Source of the DNA: Silene latifolia
Taxonomy: Eukaryota > Streptophyta > Magnoliopsida > Caryophyllales > Caryophyllaceae
Reading direction: 5' to 3'
NCBI RefSeq assembly: GCF_048544455.1
Contig: NC_133532.1
Location: 88,987,156-89,051,155, forward strand
DNA: 64,000 nucleotides
This document shows, one piece after another, positions 45,886-56,339 of the stretch (its first letter is position 1; each line of letters begins with the position of its first letter). The position numbers were made by a program, and so were the translations under genes. The notes under the pieces are model-generated. The model worked only from the letters and a program-made list of their open reading frames with translations. It was not told where the DNA came from and ran no database searches.

Positions 45886-47157
45886 GAGGCCTTTCTTGCT
45901 ATTCCTGAGGAAGAGAGGACTTGGCCTGGTAGTCTGGGCAGGGATTTGTTTCCCCGGTATATGAAGCCTAAGCTGAGTGTAGTCAAAGTACCTAAAGGCA
46001 AGCCTAGCTCCACTGCTCTTTCTTGTATGTCTTCTTTATGTTTTTGTGTTGACTGCCATCTTTCTGCTATTTCTTTCCTGATACTTATTTATATATTTTT
46101 TATATATTCAGTATATAGATCTTCTACTAGATTGGCTAGCTTCAATGCTGCCGACTTGAAGGCTGGGGTTGCTAGGATTGCTGAGCAGTCCAAGAGTCAA
46201 GACGCTACTGGTAGTGGGAGCGACAAGACTCTTGATGTTTTGGTTTCTGATGTTCAGCCTCACAAGGAGCTGCCCAGGCTTGTGTCCCTTGAGGTTGTTC
46301 AGCCTTCCAAGAGGAGAAGAGACGCTGTCATTCCTGAGGAAGAGGGGAAAGAGAAAAAGCCTATTCAGGCCCAGCCAATCAGGAGCGTCAGGGAAGTGCC
46401 TACTTGGTTGGATGATATGGATGCTGCTCGGGCACAGATAAATGATTTTTCTGCCAATATCGGTGGCCAGCTCTTGTATGACAATGCCCTTGAGTCTTCT
46501 ACTAAAGTCGTGTCTCTCTTGTCTTCTCTTGTGACAAAGGCTGCCGCTCTTGCTTCTCAAGCTAAGGAGGTTAGTTGTAAAGGGTTTTTTATTATTATGT
46601 ATTCTTGTATTACCTTTTTTCCCTTGGGTTTGGTTAATTGGTTTCCTTTCATTCTTCTATAGGGCTTGGATGTTGGGTTGGTTACTGCTTGTCAGCTTAA
46701 GGACGCCCAGGCTAGAATTAATGGCTTGGAAGAGAAATTGGATAAGGTTAACCATGATTTACACACGTCCAGGGGTAATGAGGTAGTACTTCAGTCTCAG
46801 CTGGGGTCGGCCAGGGAGGCATCTAGGGCTGCTTTGGTTTGCGAGGTGGCTGCAAAAAATGCTGAGAAAGTAGCCAAGCAAGAACTCGAAGCTGTAAGGG
46901 AAGAGCTTGAAGCCGTCAAGAGAGAGTTGGCTGCCGAGAAGCAGGCAATGCATGATCAGCTGAGGAAAAATGAAGACCTTGGTGCTGAGAAGGAGCTGGT
47001 TGAGGCGCGACTTGCTGATGCTGCTCAGTACTTCTTTGGGAAAGGCTGGGTTGATGCTATGAGGGATCCGGAATCTGACCGGGCTAAGTGGGATCCGGAT
47101 AGGGATGAGGCAGCTCTGGACACCCAGTATCCTGATTTGGCCAATATGGGGTCATGA
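45886..47157 (+). pseudogene. Tat-2 antisense accessory gene, exons 2 (rest) to 4
   Basis: Continuation of 35198-36008 after the Tat-3 insertion, in the same frame once the GAGGC duplicate is discounted. Exon 2 runs to 46024 and contains EERTWP. The second intron is 46025-46111 (GTATGT...TTCAG), exon 3 46112-46569 (RSSTRLASF, then a long helix), the third intron 46570-46662 (GTTAGT...TATAG), and exon 4 46663-47157, a coiled coil of about 100 residues followed by YFFGKGWVDAM and YPDLANMG. No stop interrupts exons 2-4, in contrast to exon 1. All intron positions match the Tat-3 copy. Confidence 0.7.
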
Positions 47158-47939
47158 AGAAGAAGTGGATTCTCCTCCTTCCAAGGAGAAATCTGCTGAT
47201 CAGGAAATGGTGGAAGGTTGCGGGTCGGTTTCCGATTCGAAACCTATTTAGACTTGTGTTTTTGTTTTTTGTTTTGGCCCATCCAGGGGGGATGTTCCTA
47301 GAATGGATACTTGTTACTTTTTAGGTGTGTGGTTTGTAGGGCTGGTATTTTTGGAATGAACATCTTGTCTCAGTTATTAAATAATTGATCTTTGATGGTT
47401 TCTCTTTGTGTTTTGATAAGGCATATGTGTACTGGATCTGGCCAGTTATTCGACTGGATCGGGCCAGGTTTCCTTGCGCTGGATCTAGCCAGTTCTTTGT
47501 GTCATGGGTGGGGTTATTGCCTGTCTGGAGGGCTTATGTCCCTTGCCTGTCTGGAGGGCTTATGACCCATTTATGACATACAATCCAGGAAAAGTTTTCC
47601 CAAGTTTGTATATTTAAATTGAGCACAATTTTTTAAGGCCTATTTTTGCAACTGAAAGTTGGATATTTTTTGTACATGAGTAGTTTGTATATTAGTGGAG
47701 TGGCCCTCAATCTTAAAAATTTGTTTTAAGTAAGGTACATTATTTTAAACAAATATTGAAGATTCTACTTGGTAAGGGGAAAGAGAAAGACGAGAATATT
47801 AACAAGTATTTAGGCACAAAACGAAAAGAATCATATAAGACATTTATTCATATAATGGCAAGTATCATACATTTAGTTGCATATCAGGTCAGGCAGAAAG
47901 TGGTAAGGTAAAGATTATACCTGGGCTGGGGGATATATT
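47158..47939 (-). other. Tat-2 3' UTR between antisense gene and pol
   Basis: No gene. It contains the hairpin CCAGGGGGGATGTTCC (47283), two GCCTGTCTGGAGGGCTTATG units (47519-47570) and GTGGAGTGGCCCTCAATC (47695-47712), the same order as in Tat-1. Confidence 0.65.
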
Positions 47940-49116
47940 TTATATGTGAAAATTTTTTAAATGTGCAACATTCCAAGCTCTAGGGATCATTTCGCCATCC
48001 AGGGTTTGTAGTCTGTAAGCGCCCTGACCGACTATTGAGTCAATCAGGTAGGGACCTTCTGAGGTTGGGGCCAATTTGCCTGCATTTTTCTCCTTTGTGT
48101 TTTGAAAAACTTTTCTGAGGACGAGGTCTCATATCCTGAATACTCTGGCTTTAACAGTCTTGTCGTAGCTTTTGGCCACTGTTTGCTGATAGGCTGCCAT
48201 TCTAATGCTGGCTGCATCTCTCAGTTCTTCTGTTAAGTCCAGGCTATCCTCCATTAGAGGTGTATTGCTTGTTGTTGTATTCAGGCTGCACTTGTCTGAT
48301 GGGATGTCGACCTCTGCTGGGATTACTGCTTCACACCCATAGACCAAGGAGTAGGGGGTTTGGCCTGTGGATGTTTTAGGCGTGGTCCGGTCAGCCCAAA
48401 GGTCCAAGGGAAGTTCTTCAGCCCATCTACCTTTCCTTTTTTCTAGCTTCTTCTTCAGGCAACTGATTATTACTTTGTTGCTGGATTCTGCCTAGCCGTT
48501 GGCTTTTGGATAACCTGGTGTGGAGGTCACCAGGTTGATGTTCCATTGAGCACAGAAAGCTGATGTTCTTTTTCCCATGAATTGCGTGCCGTTGTCACAT
48601 ACAATTTAGAGGGTATGCCATATCTGCATATGATGTTACGTTTGATGAATGCTATGACATCCTTTTCTTTGACTTGCCTGTATGAATCAGCTTCTATCCA
48701 TTTGGAGAAGTAGTCAGTCATTGCTAGCATGAAAACTTTTTGCCCGGGTGCTTGAGGTAGTTTTCCTACTATATCCATGCCCCATTTCATAAATGGCCAG
48801 GGAGCGGATATGGAATGTAGCTCCTCAGATGGTTGGTGGATATATGGTCCATGAATTTGGCAGGCTTCACATTTAGAGCTAAATTTCAAGCAATCGGCCC
48901 TCAGCGTAGGCCAGAAGTAGCCTGTTTTGAGTACTTTGCTTGCCAGGCTCCTTCCGCCTTTATGATTTCCACAGTATCCTCCATGGATTTCTTATAGTAT
49001 ATGTTCAGCTTCTTGTGGTTCAAGGCATCTGAGGTATGGTCCTGCCTGCAATTTCTTGAAAAGCACATTGTTAATAATAGTATATGAAGCAGCTTCGATC
49101 TTAAGTGCTCTGGCAT
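47940..49116 (-). pseudogene. Tat-2 integrase
   Basis: Zinc-binding region near 49000-48850 (CEACQIH), catalytic core with [14 protein letters not shown] and DYFSKWIEADS, then a frame break near 48605 just before the second Asp. STPGYPKANG with a TAG (near 48493) stands just before the Glu segment. The C-terminal domain ends with a stop at 47940-47942. Two frameshifts (48605, 49000) and two stops disable it. Confidence 0.85.
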
Positions 49117-50884
49117 CTTGTTTATTCAGGGGAAGAATTCCCTGTTGGAGCCAATCATAGTAAGGTTTTGTCCATGAATTGGCAATATATATTGGGAAAA
49201 TTTCATCTTGTTTATTTATTGTAGGTTCTAATAAATGTGCGATGGGGATTTTATCAAAATCAGGGGGGCTGAAGTTGGATCCTAGGCCGGCTAGGGCATC
49301 GGCCTGGGTATTCAAGTCCCTAGGTATTTGATCAATATTAAAATTACGAAATTTTCCTTTTAGATTTTGGACAACTTCTAAATAGAGCATCATTTTTGAG
49401 TCTTTTGCAATATAGACTCCATTTACTTGGTTTGCAATAAGAAGGGAATCAGTGCGTACCTTTAAGTTTTGTAGACCAAGGTCAATACATACCTTTAATC
49501 AAGCTATTAGGGCTTCATATTCTGCCTCATTGTTAGTAGCTTCGAATGCACAACTTTTAGCCTGTACTATCTTATCCCCCTGTGGCGATTTTAGTACTAC
49601 CCATAGGCCGGTACCCCTCATATTGGCTGCACCGTCGACGAACAGGGTCCATTCTAGGTCTGTCTGGTTATTGGTCTGTCTGTTTACTTCTTTGACCAGG
49701 ACTGCGCTGACAGCAGTCTCCGTGACTGACAGGTATACTGTCAGGGGTTCGTCTTTGACTTGTTTTGCCAACAAGGGTGGAGAGGATAGGTATGCTTTCA
49801 AATCTTCAAAGGAAACTTGGTGGTCAGGGGTCCATTGGAAGTCTTTATTTTTCCTGAGTAGGTTGTAAAATGATTTGCACCTCTCTGATGACCTTGAAAT
49901 GAACTTGTTCAGGGCTGTTATTCTTCCTGTCAGCTTTTGTATGTCTTTGACCGTTTTTGGTGGTTCTAGCTCCAGGATGGCTTTGATCTGTTCAGGGCTG
50001 GCTTCTATTCCTCTTTTTGTCACCATGTAGCCCAAGAATTTGCCTGCTGAGACTCCGAAATGGCATTTCTGCGGATTTAGCTTCATGTTGAATTTCTCCA
50101 GTATTTGGAATGCTACTTCCAGATCTTTGATGTGGTCTTCTGCCTTTTTTTACTTGACTACCATGTCATCGATGTAGACTTCCATGGTGTCTCCAATTTG
50201 ATCTTTGAACATCATGTTGACTAATCTTTGATAGGTTGCACCTGCATTTTTTAATCCAAAGGGTATGGCAGTATAACAATATACTCCTCTTTCAGTAATG
50301 AAGGCTGTGCTTTCCTGATCCGCGGGGTGCATCTTTATTTGGTTGAATCCACTGGAGGCATCCATGAATGTTAGCATCTCGTGGCCTGTAGTGGCGTCCA
50401 CCATTGCATCGATATGTGGCAGGGGAAATGGATCTTTTGGGCAGGCCTTGTTCAGGTTGGTGTAGTCCACACAGACTCTCCACTTGCCATTCTTCTTCTG
50501 GACAACTACTACATTTGCAAACCAGTCGGGGTACATCACTTCCCTGATCATTCCCATGTCCAATAGCTTATCGACTTCTTAATTGATAATTTCATTTCTT
50601 TCTGCAGCAAATTTCCTCCTCTTTTGCTGTACAGGCTTAAAAGATTTGTCAATATTTAACTTATGGGTTATAATATCAACATCTATACCAGTCATATCAA
50701 AATGTGACCAAGCAAAACAAGACATTTTAGTTTTGAGGAAGCTGACCAGATTGGGCCTGACTGAGTCAGGTGCGTCTGACCCTACAAGTACCTTCCTGTC
50801 AGGGAATTTTGGGTCCAGAATGACCTCTCCTATTTCCATTTGTGATTGTGCAATATATTCTTTCCTGACAGGGGACTTTAATTG
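48992..50884 (-). pseudogene. Tat-2 reverse transcriptase and single RNase H
   Basis: Reverse transcriptase (50839-49850) with VVQKKNGKWRVCVDYTNLNKACPKDPFPLPHIDAM, FMDASSGFNQIK and intact YIDDMVVK. After the connection domain the frame passes from VLVKE straight to VNRQT and LFVDGAANMRGTG of the second RNase H. The RT-linked RNase H (about 120 residues in Tat-1 and Tat-3) is missing without a frame break, around 49690. The second RNase H continues to 48992 with stops near 49498 and 50580. Confidence 0.85.
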
Positions 50885-50887
50885 CTA
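50879..50887 (-). promoter_or_regulatory. Tat-2 stop-codon readthrough context TAGCAATTA
   Basis: Minus-strand GCA TAG CAA TTA AAG at the protease/reverse-transcriptase border. The following frame is open into reverse transcriptase for about 100 codons without a stop. Confidence 0.75.
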
Positions 50888-52924
50888 TGCGAGGGACTTA
50901 CCTGACTTTGAGGGTTTCAAAGCCTGAGTGTAACATTCCTGGGCCGTCTTCTGTTCTCCCCTGATGGTGGTTATCCCCCATTCAGTTGGTATCTTCACAC
51001 ATTGATGATATGTTGACGGGATTTCTTTGACGTTGTGGATCCATGGTCTGCCCAGGATTACGTTATACGAGGATAGGCAATCCATTACCCCGAATCTTTC
51101 ATAGGAAGCTACTCCTTCCACATAGGTTGGCAGGCTAATTTCTCCCAGGGTGTTCTTTGTTTCTCCGCTGAATCCAACTAGGACACTGGATTTCTTGATG
51201 ATTTTCTCTTCATCTATCTTCATAGCTTTGAGGATATCGAGCATCACCAAGTTGATTGAACTGCCTCCGTCTATCAGGATTCTTGATACCTTAGCCGTGC
51301 CAATTTGCATGGTAATTACCAGGCTATCATGGTGTAGGTCTGATATTCCCTGCAAGTCTGAGTCATCAAAAGTAACGGCAGGTAATGACTTAAACCTGGA
51401 AGGGGGTTGAAGTTTAGACTCCCTAGAGATTCTTTTGGCAGCCGAGCTGGTTAAGCCCAGATTTCTGAGCCTCCGTTTATGAACTTAACTTCATAGATGG
51501 GGGGAGGAGGAGGAGGATCTTTGATGTTTTCTGGATCTCTCTTGCCCGGTCCTTCATCTTTGTTCTTGGGCTGCTGGATTAAGTCTTTCAGATAGCCCTT
51601 CTTTAGGAGGTACGCCACTTGTTTCCTGAGTTGAATGCATTCTTCTGTGGTGTGTGATATCCTGATGAAAGTCACACCATCTTGTTGGGTCTTTCCTGGG
51701 GTTGTCAGATTTCATGGGCCATCTAACCGTATCTCCCAGGCGTTTCAGGCGTTTGATCAATCCTGCAGTATTTATAGAAAAGTTAAATTCAGGAATAATT
51801 GGTAAGCTAGAAAGGTGACCTTTATTTTCCTGTGCCATGTTGACTTCAGATCGTTCAGGTCTGGAATAGGGTGATGATCTGGGGTTGCCTCCTTTCTGGT
51901 AGGAGCTTTTCCTATTAGTGTGTCCGTAGCTTTGCTTTCCTCCGGATGAGTTTGTTCTGAAGTTGAGATCTTCTTCCAATCTGACATGTTCTAAGGCGAT
52001 GGATTGAACAGTGGCAAAGGTTGGACAGGCTTTTTTGGTTAAGTCTGCGTAGATGTCACTATCAAGCAGGACTCCTTGCCTGAAAGCCTCTACCGCTGGC
52101 TCTTCGTCACACCTGGGAATGGCCACCTTCTCTTTGACAAATTTGGCCAGGAATTCTTTGAGAGATTCTTCAGGGAGCTGTTTTACCCTGAACAAGTTAC
52201 TAGGTCTCTTAGCCATGTCTCTGCTGCTTGCAAATTGTTGATTAAAGGCATTGACCAGGTCTGCAAAGTTCTTGATACTTCCGTTTGGGAGATTGATGAA
52301 CCATTGCAACGCTGCTCCAGTCAGGGTTATACCAGCACCTTTACACATGCAAACCTGCCTGAGTTCACTGGCTATTGAGGCGACTAACATCTTCTGTTTG
52401 AATATAGAAACGTGGTTTTGTGAATCAGAGGTTCCATCATAAGTTCTCATGAATGGGACAGTGAATTTCTTGGGGAGTTCAATCTTTGCAATTTCATCTG
52501 CAAAGGGTGAGTCAGCGAAGCTGTCAATTTCCACCTCATCCACAGGATCTGGCACTCCGGGTATATTTTCTATCTTGTTATGGAGTTTCTGAATTTCCTG
52601 AAGCATAGCCATCATTATTGCTGCCTCAGTTTTATTTCTTTCTTTGTCAGGAGTGATTTATGGACCGGATGAGGTGTCCTTCTCCGGAGTTCCAAAACTG
52701 GAGAAGTCAATGTGCTTGATGATGGATGAGAATGGGGTTCCTGGCTCGAATATGGTTTTGGAGCCTGAAGCCTGACTTTCCAATTTCTTTCTCAGGTTAG
52801 ACTCGGATTCTTTAAGACTTGTGATCTAAGCCTTTGCTTGAGCCGCCTGCTCTTGAATTGTTTCCAATTCTTTGATCTTAGCCAAGGCGGCTGCCAATTG
52901 TTGTTCTGGAGTGAGTTCTACCAT
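50885..52924 (-). pseudogene. Tat-2 gag and protease
   Basis: ATG at 52924. Coiled-coil start, then a long open frame (52615-51554) with the capsid core (KKFTVPFMRTYDGTSDS, ALQWFINLPNGSI) and the FRQGVL segment; a shift near 51660 leads into the TTEECIQLRKQVAYLLKKGYLKDL and PPPPPPIYEVKF parts. The protease (51355-50885) has ILIDGGSSINLV and ILGRPWIHNV, both intact. Stops occur near 52828 and 52655, and in the linker near 51445-51370. The 353-codon capsid frame is the best preserved Gag in the window. Confidence 0.88.
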
Positions 52925-53006
52925 TTTTATGTGTAAGTATTGAATGAAAAAGTGATGAGGAAGATTGTTTGATTAATGAACTAGATGCCCCACGGTGGGC
53001 GCCAAT

Positions 53007-53646
53007 TGTTTTAGCCTGAATTCTCCTGAAAGGATCCGGCCTGAAGATTTAGTAGTGTAGGTATCTAGTTCTAATATTGTTGGAAAGATGTAAAGTGATG
53101 AATGGAATAATTTATAAGAGAATAATAATGTTTATGTTGCTGGATCAGTAGACTGATAATAATGAAAGTAAGAACACAGTGGAATAAGAATAACAAGCTT
53201 AATTGTATAAGATTTTTGTGTATTGTTTCGTATCTCTTACAAATGTTTCTCCCATCTATTTATAGCCTCTCTATTCTAACGTTTACATTTGATCTTCACA
53301 CTCCTCCTAGCCGTTAGAAACCACTTCCTAATTAATAGGGCACATTCCCTATTAATCTGGTTGACTCATTCTTGTTTAACAACTTCCCCTTCTTCCTTTT
53401 TGCACGTTGCAGTATGTGGAGATGTTCATGTTCTTATAGTTTGATTTGGTCTTCCGCACAAATTGGGCTTGTGCATAATTATCCTGTTGATTTGCTGATT
53501 GATTAGCCTACAAGAGATTTCTACCAGGCCTTTTGAGTAGCTTCCCTGTCAAATAATAACTGTAATTGTCCGGCCTCTGGTTGCCCCAATGAGCCTAATT
53601 AAGTCAGGCTAGACTGAAGTCAGACCAGGCTAAATTGGGCCTAACA
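53007..53646 (-). repeat. Tat-2 5' LTR
   Basis: 640 bp, partner of 34196-34835. The primer-binding site at 52987-53004 lies two bases away on the internal side. Confidence 0.95.
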
Positions 53647-53651
53647 AGATT

Positions 53652-54179
53652 GATATTCCATTATGCACAGAAAGCCATTGTCCTTTTTCCCACAAACTGA
53701 GTGCCATTGTCATAAAATATTTCTGAGGGGATGTCATATCTACATATGATGTTGCATTTGATGAATGATATGACATCCTTCTCCTTGACTTGTCTGTATG
53801 AGTCAGCCTCTATCCACTTTGAAAAGTAATCACTCATGGCTAACATGTAGACTTTTTGTCCTAGAGCTTGGGGTAGTTTGCCTACAATATCCATTCCCTA
53901 CTTCATGAATGGCCAGGGGGCTGAGATGGAATATAATAGCTCCGATGGTTGGTGAATAAATGGAGAGTGAAGTTGACAGGCTTCACATTTTGAGCTGTAA
54001 GCTAGGCAGTTAGCTCTTAGGGTTGGCCAGAAGTAGCCTGTCCTTAGAACCTTACTTGTCAGGCTTCTGCCGCCTTTGTGATTTCTGCAGTATCCATCAT
54101 GTATGTCCTCAATAACCTGTTTGGCTTCATGAGGCTCCAGGCATTGCAGGTAAGGTCCAACCTGAGGCTTTTTAAACAA
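53652..54179 (-). pseudogene. Tat-1 integrase, N-terminal half
   Basis: Zinc-binding region (HDGYCRNHKGG ... CEACQLH) and catalytic core with [13 protein letters not shown] and YDNGTQFVGKRT, which carry the first and second Asp. The frame is cut by the Tat-2 insertion at 53646/53647 and resumes at 34190. A stop near 53896 lies between the two domains. Confidence 0.85.
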
Positions 54180-54187
54180 GGTGTTAT

Positions 54188-56336
54188 TTATAATAGTATA
54201 GGTGGAAGCTTTAATTCTAAGGGCCCTTGCTTCATGCCCCTCTTTGGGTAAGATCCCCTGTAAGAACCAGTCATAGTATGGTTTGGTCTAGGAGTTCGTA
54301 TTCTCATTGATAGGACAGATTTGGTCAGGTTTTGTAATGGCTGGTTTGAGCAGGTGAATAATAGGTATCTTATCAAATACAGCAGGGCTGAAACTTGATC
54401 CCAGGATGGCTAGGGCATCATCCTGAGTGTTTAAGTCTCTTGGCATTTGATCAATGTCAAATGAACTAAACTTTTTGCAAAGGTTTTTGACATAGTCTAA
54501 ATAAAGAACCATTTTAGAATCCTTTGCAGCGTAGGTTCCTTTGACTTGATTGGAAATTAAAAGTGAATTAGTTTTTTCCTTGAGATTTTGCACACCATGA
54601 TCTATACATACCTTGAGTCCAGCTATCAGGGCTTCATATTCAGCTTCATTGTTTGTTGCTTTAAATTCACAACTGATAGCCTGATCTATTAAATCCCCCT
54701 ATGGTGATTTTAGTACTAATCCTAGGCCAGTTGCTCTCATATTTGTTGCTCCATCTACGTGTAAGTCTATTCCTGGCCTAATTTTTGGGTGTCTAGATAA
54801 TTGACCTCTTTTATGAGGTCTGGTTCTAGGCTAGGACTAAATTCAGCCACAAAGTCTGCTAAAGCCTGGGATTTAATTGCTGTCCTAGGTTCAAAAGTTA
54901 TGTCATAAGTACTGAGCTGTAATGACCATTTTGCCATTCTGCCTGAAAGTTCAGGTTTTCTGAGGACAAATTTGATAGGCAGGTTGGTCCTGACAATTAT
55001 TGGGTGACTCTCAAAGTAAGCTCTAAGTTTTGCGCACGATACAATTAATGCAAGTACGTATTTTTCAAGTAGTCCATACCTTGTTTCTGCATCCAGGAGA
55101 ATTTTACTTACATAATAGACGGGGTGTTGTTGGCCTTCAACCTCCTTGGTCAGACTCCACTTCATGCAGTCTCAGTGACTGATAGGTAAACCGTCAGGGG
55201 TTCTCCTTTGTTAGGGTTGGCCAGTAGTGGAGGAGTAGCCAGGTAAGTTTTTAATTCTTGGAAGGTTGTTTCATGTTCAGGCATCCACTTGAATGATTTG
55301 TTCTTCCTGAGGAGGTCATAGAAGGATCTGCATATTTCAGATGATCTGGATATGACTTTGTTCAGGGCTGCAACTCTTCCTGATAGCCTCTGGATATCTT
55401 TGACTGACTTGGGATATTCTAATTCCAGGATGGCTTTTATTTTTTCTGGGCTGGCTTCAATCCCTCTTTTTGTCACCATGTTTCCTAGGAATTTGCCTGA
55501 AGACACTCCAAAGTGGCATTTGGAGGGGTTGAGCTTCATGTTGAATTCTTCTAGGATTTTGAAGGCTACTTCCAGGTCCTTCACATGATCTTCTGCCTTC
55601 TTTGACTTGACCACCATGGCATCTATGTAGACCTCCATTATGTCACCAATTTGGTCTTTGAACATCTTGTTGACCAGGCGTTAGTAGGTTGCCCCTGCAT
55701 TTTTCAGGCCAAAGGGCATTGCTGTGTAGCAATATATGCCCCTTTCCGTGATGAATGCAGTATTTTCCTGGTCAGCTGGGTGCATTTTAATATGGTTGAA
55801 TCCACTTGAGACATCCATAAATGTTAGTGGTTCATGTCCAGCTGTAGCATCTACCATTGCATCAATGTGAGGGAGTGAGAATGGGTCTTTTGGACAGGCT
55901 TTGTTGAGATCTGTGTAGTCTACATAGACTCTCCATTTACCATTCTTCTTTTGCACCACAACCACGTTGTCTAGCCATTCAGGGTACATTACTTCCCTGA
56001 TCATTCCCATGTCTAAGAGTTTGTCCACCTCTTCGTTAATAATTGTGTTGCGCTCAGGGGGAACCTTTTTCCTTTTTGTTGTATAGGCTTAAAAGAAGTG
56101 TCAATATTGAGTTTATGTGTAATAATATTAGCATCTATGCCAGTTATATCAAAATGGGACCAGGTAAAACATGAAGATTTATTCTTAAGAAAACTTACTA
56201 GTTCTGGTCTGATATTATCAGGGACATCATAACCTACCAGTACATACCTGCCAGGGTACTCAAGGTCTAATATTACTTGATCTGTTTCCATTTGGGTTTC
56301 TGCCATGTAAGTGCTCCTGACAGGGTACTGTAATTG
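54188..56336 (-). pseudogene. Tat-1 reverse transcriptase and two RNase H domains
   Basis: Reverse transcriptase (56306-55162). The active site reads YIDA (near 55620) in place of YIDD, a GAC-to-GCC change that removes a catalytic Asp. The RT-linked RNase H (55165-54770) has YYVSKILLDAETRYGLLEK. The second RNase H (54766-54288) has NNEAEYEALI and DIDQMPRDLN. Frames break near 56040, 55680, 55165 and 54770. Both RNase H domains are recognisable, unlike in Tat-2. Confidence 0.88.
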
Positions 56337-56339
56337 CTA
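56331..56339 (-). promoter_or_regulatory. Tat-1 stop-codon readthrough context TAGCAATTA
   Basis: Minus-strand GCT TAG CAA TTA CAG at the end of the protease. The same frame continues open into reverse transcriptase. Confidence 0.75.

Larger units (their letters stand above)
34196..53646 (-). mobile_element. Tat-2, Ty3/gypsy Tat element (middle of the nest)
   Basis: A minus-strand element with two 640-bp LTRs, primer-binding site, polypurine tract and a perfect AGATT duplication (34191-34195 and 53647-53651). Without Tat-3 it is about 9.57 kb. It interrupts the Tat-1 integrase between the second and third catalytic residues. The LTRs differ at only 12 positions by hand count, with no indel. 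Confidence 0.95.
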
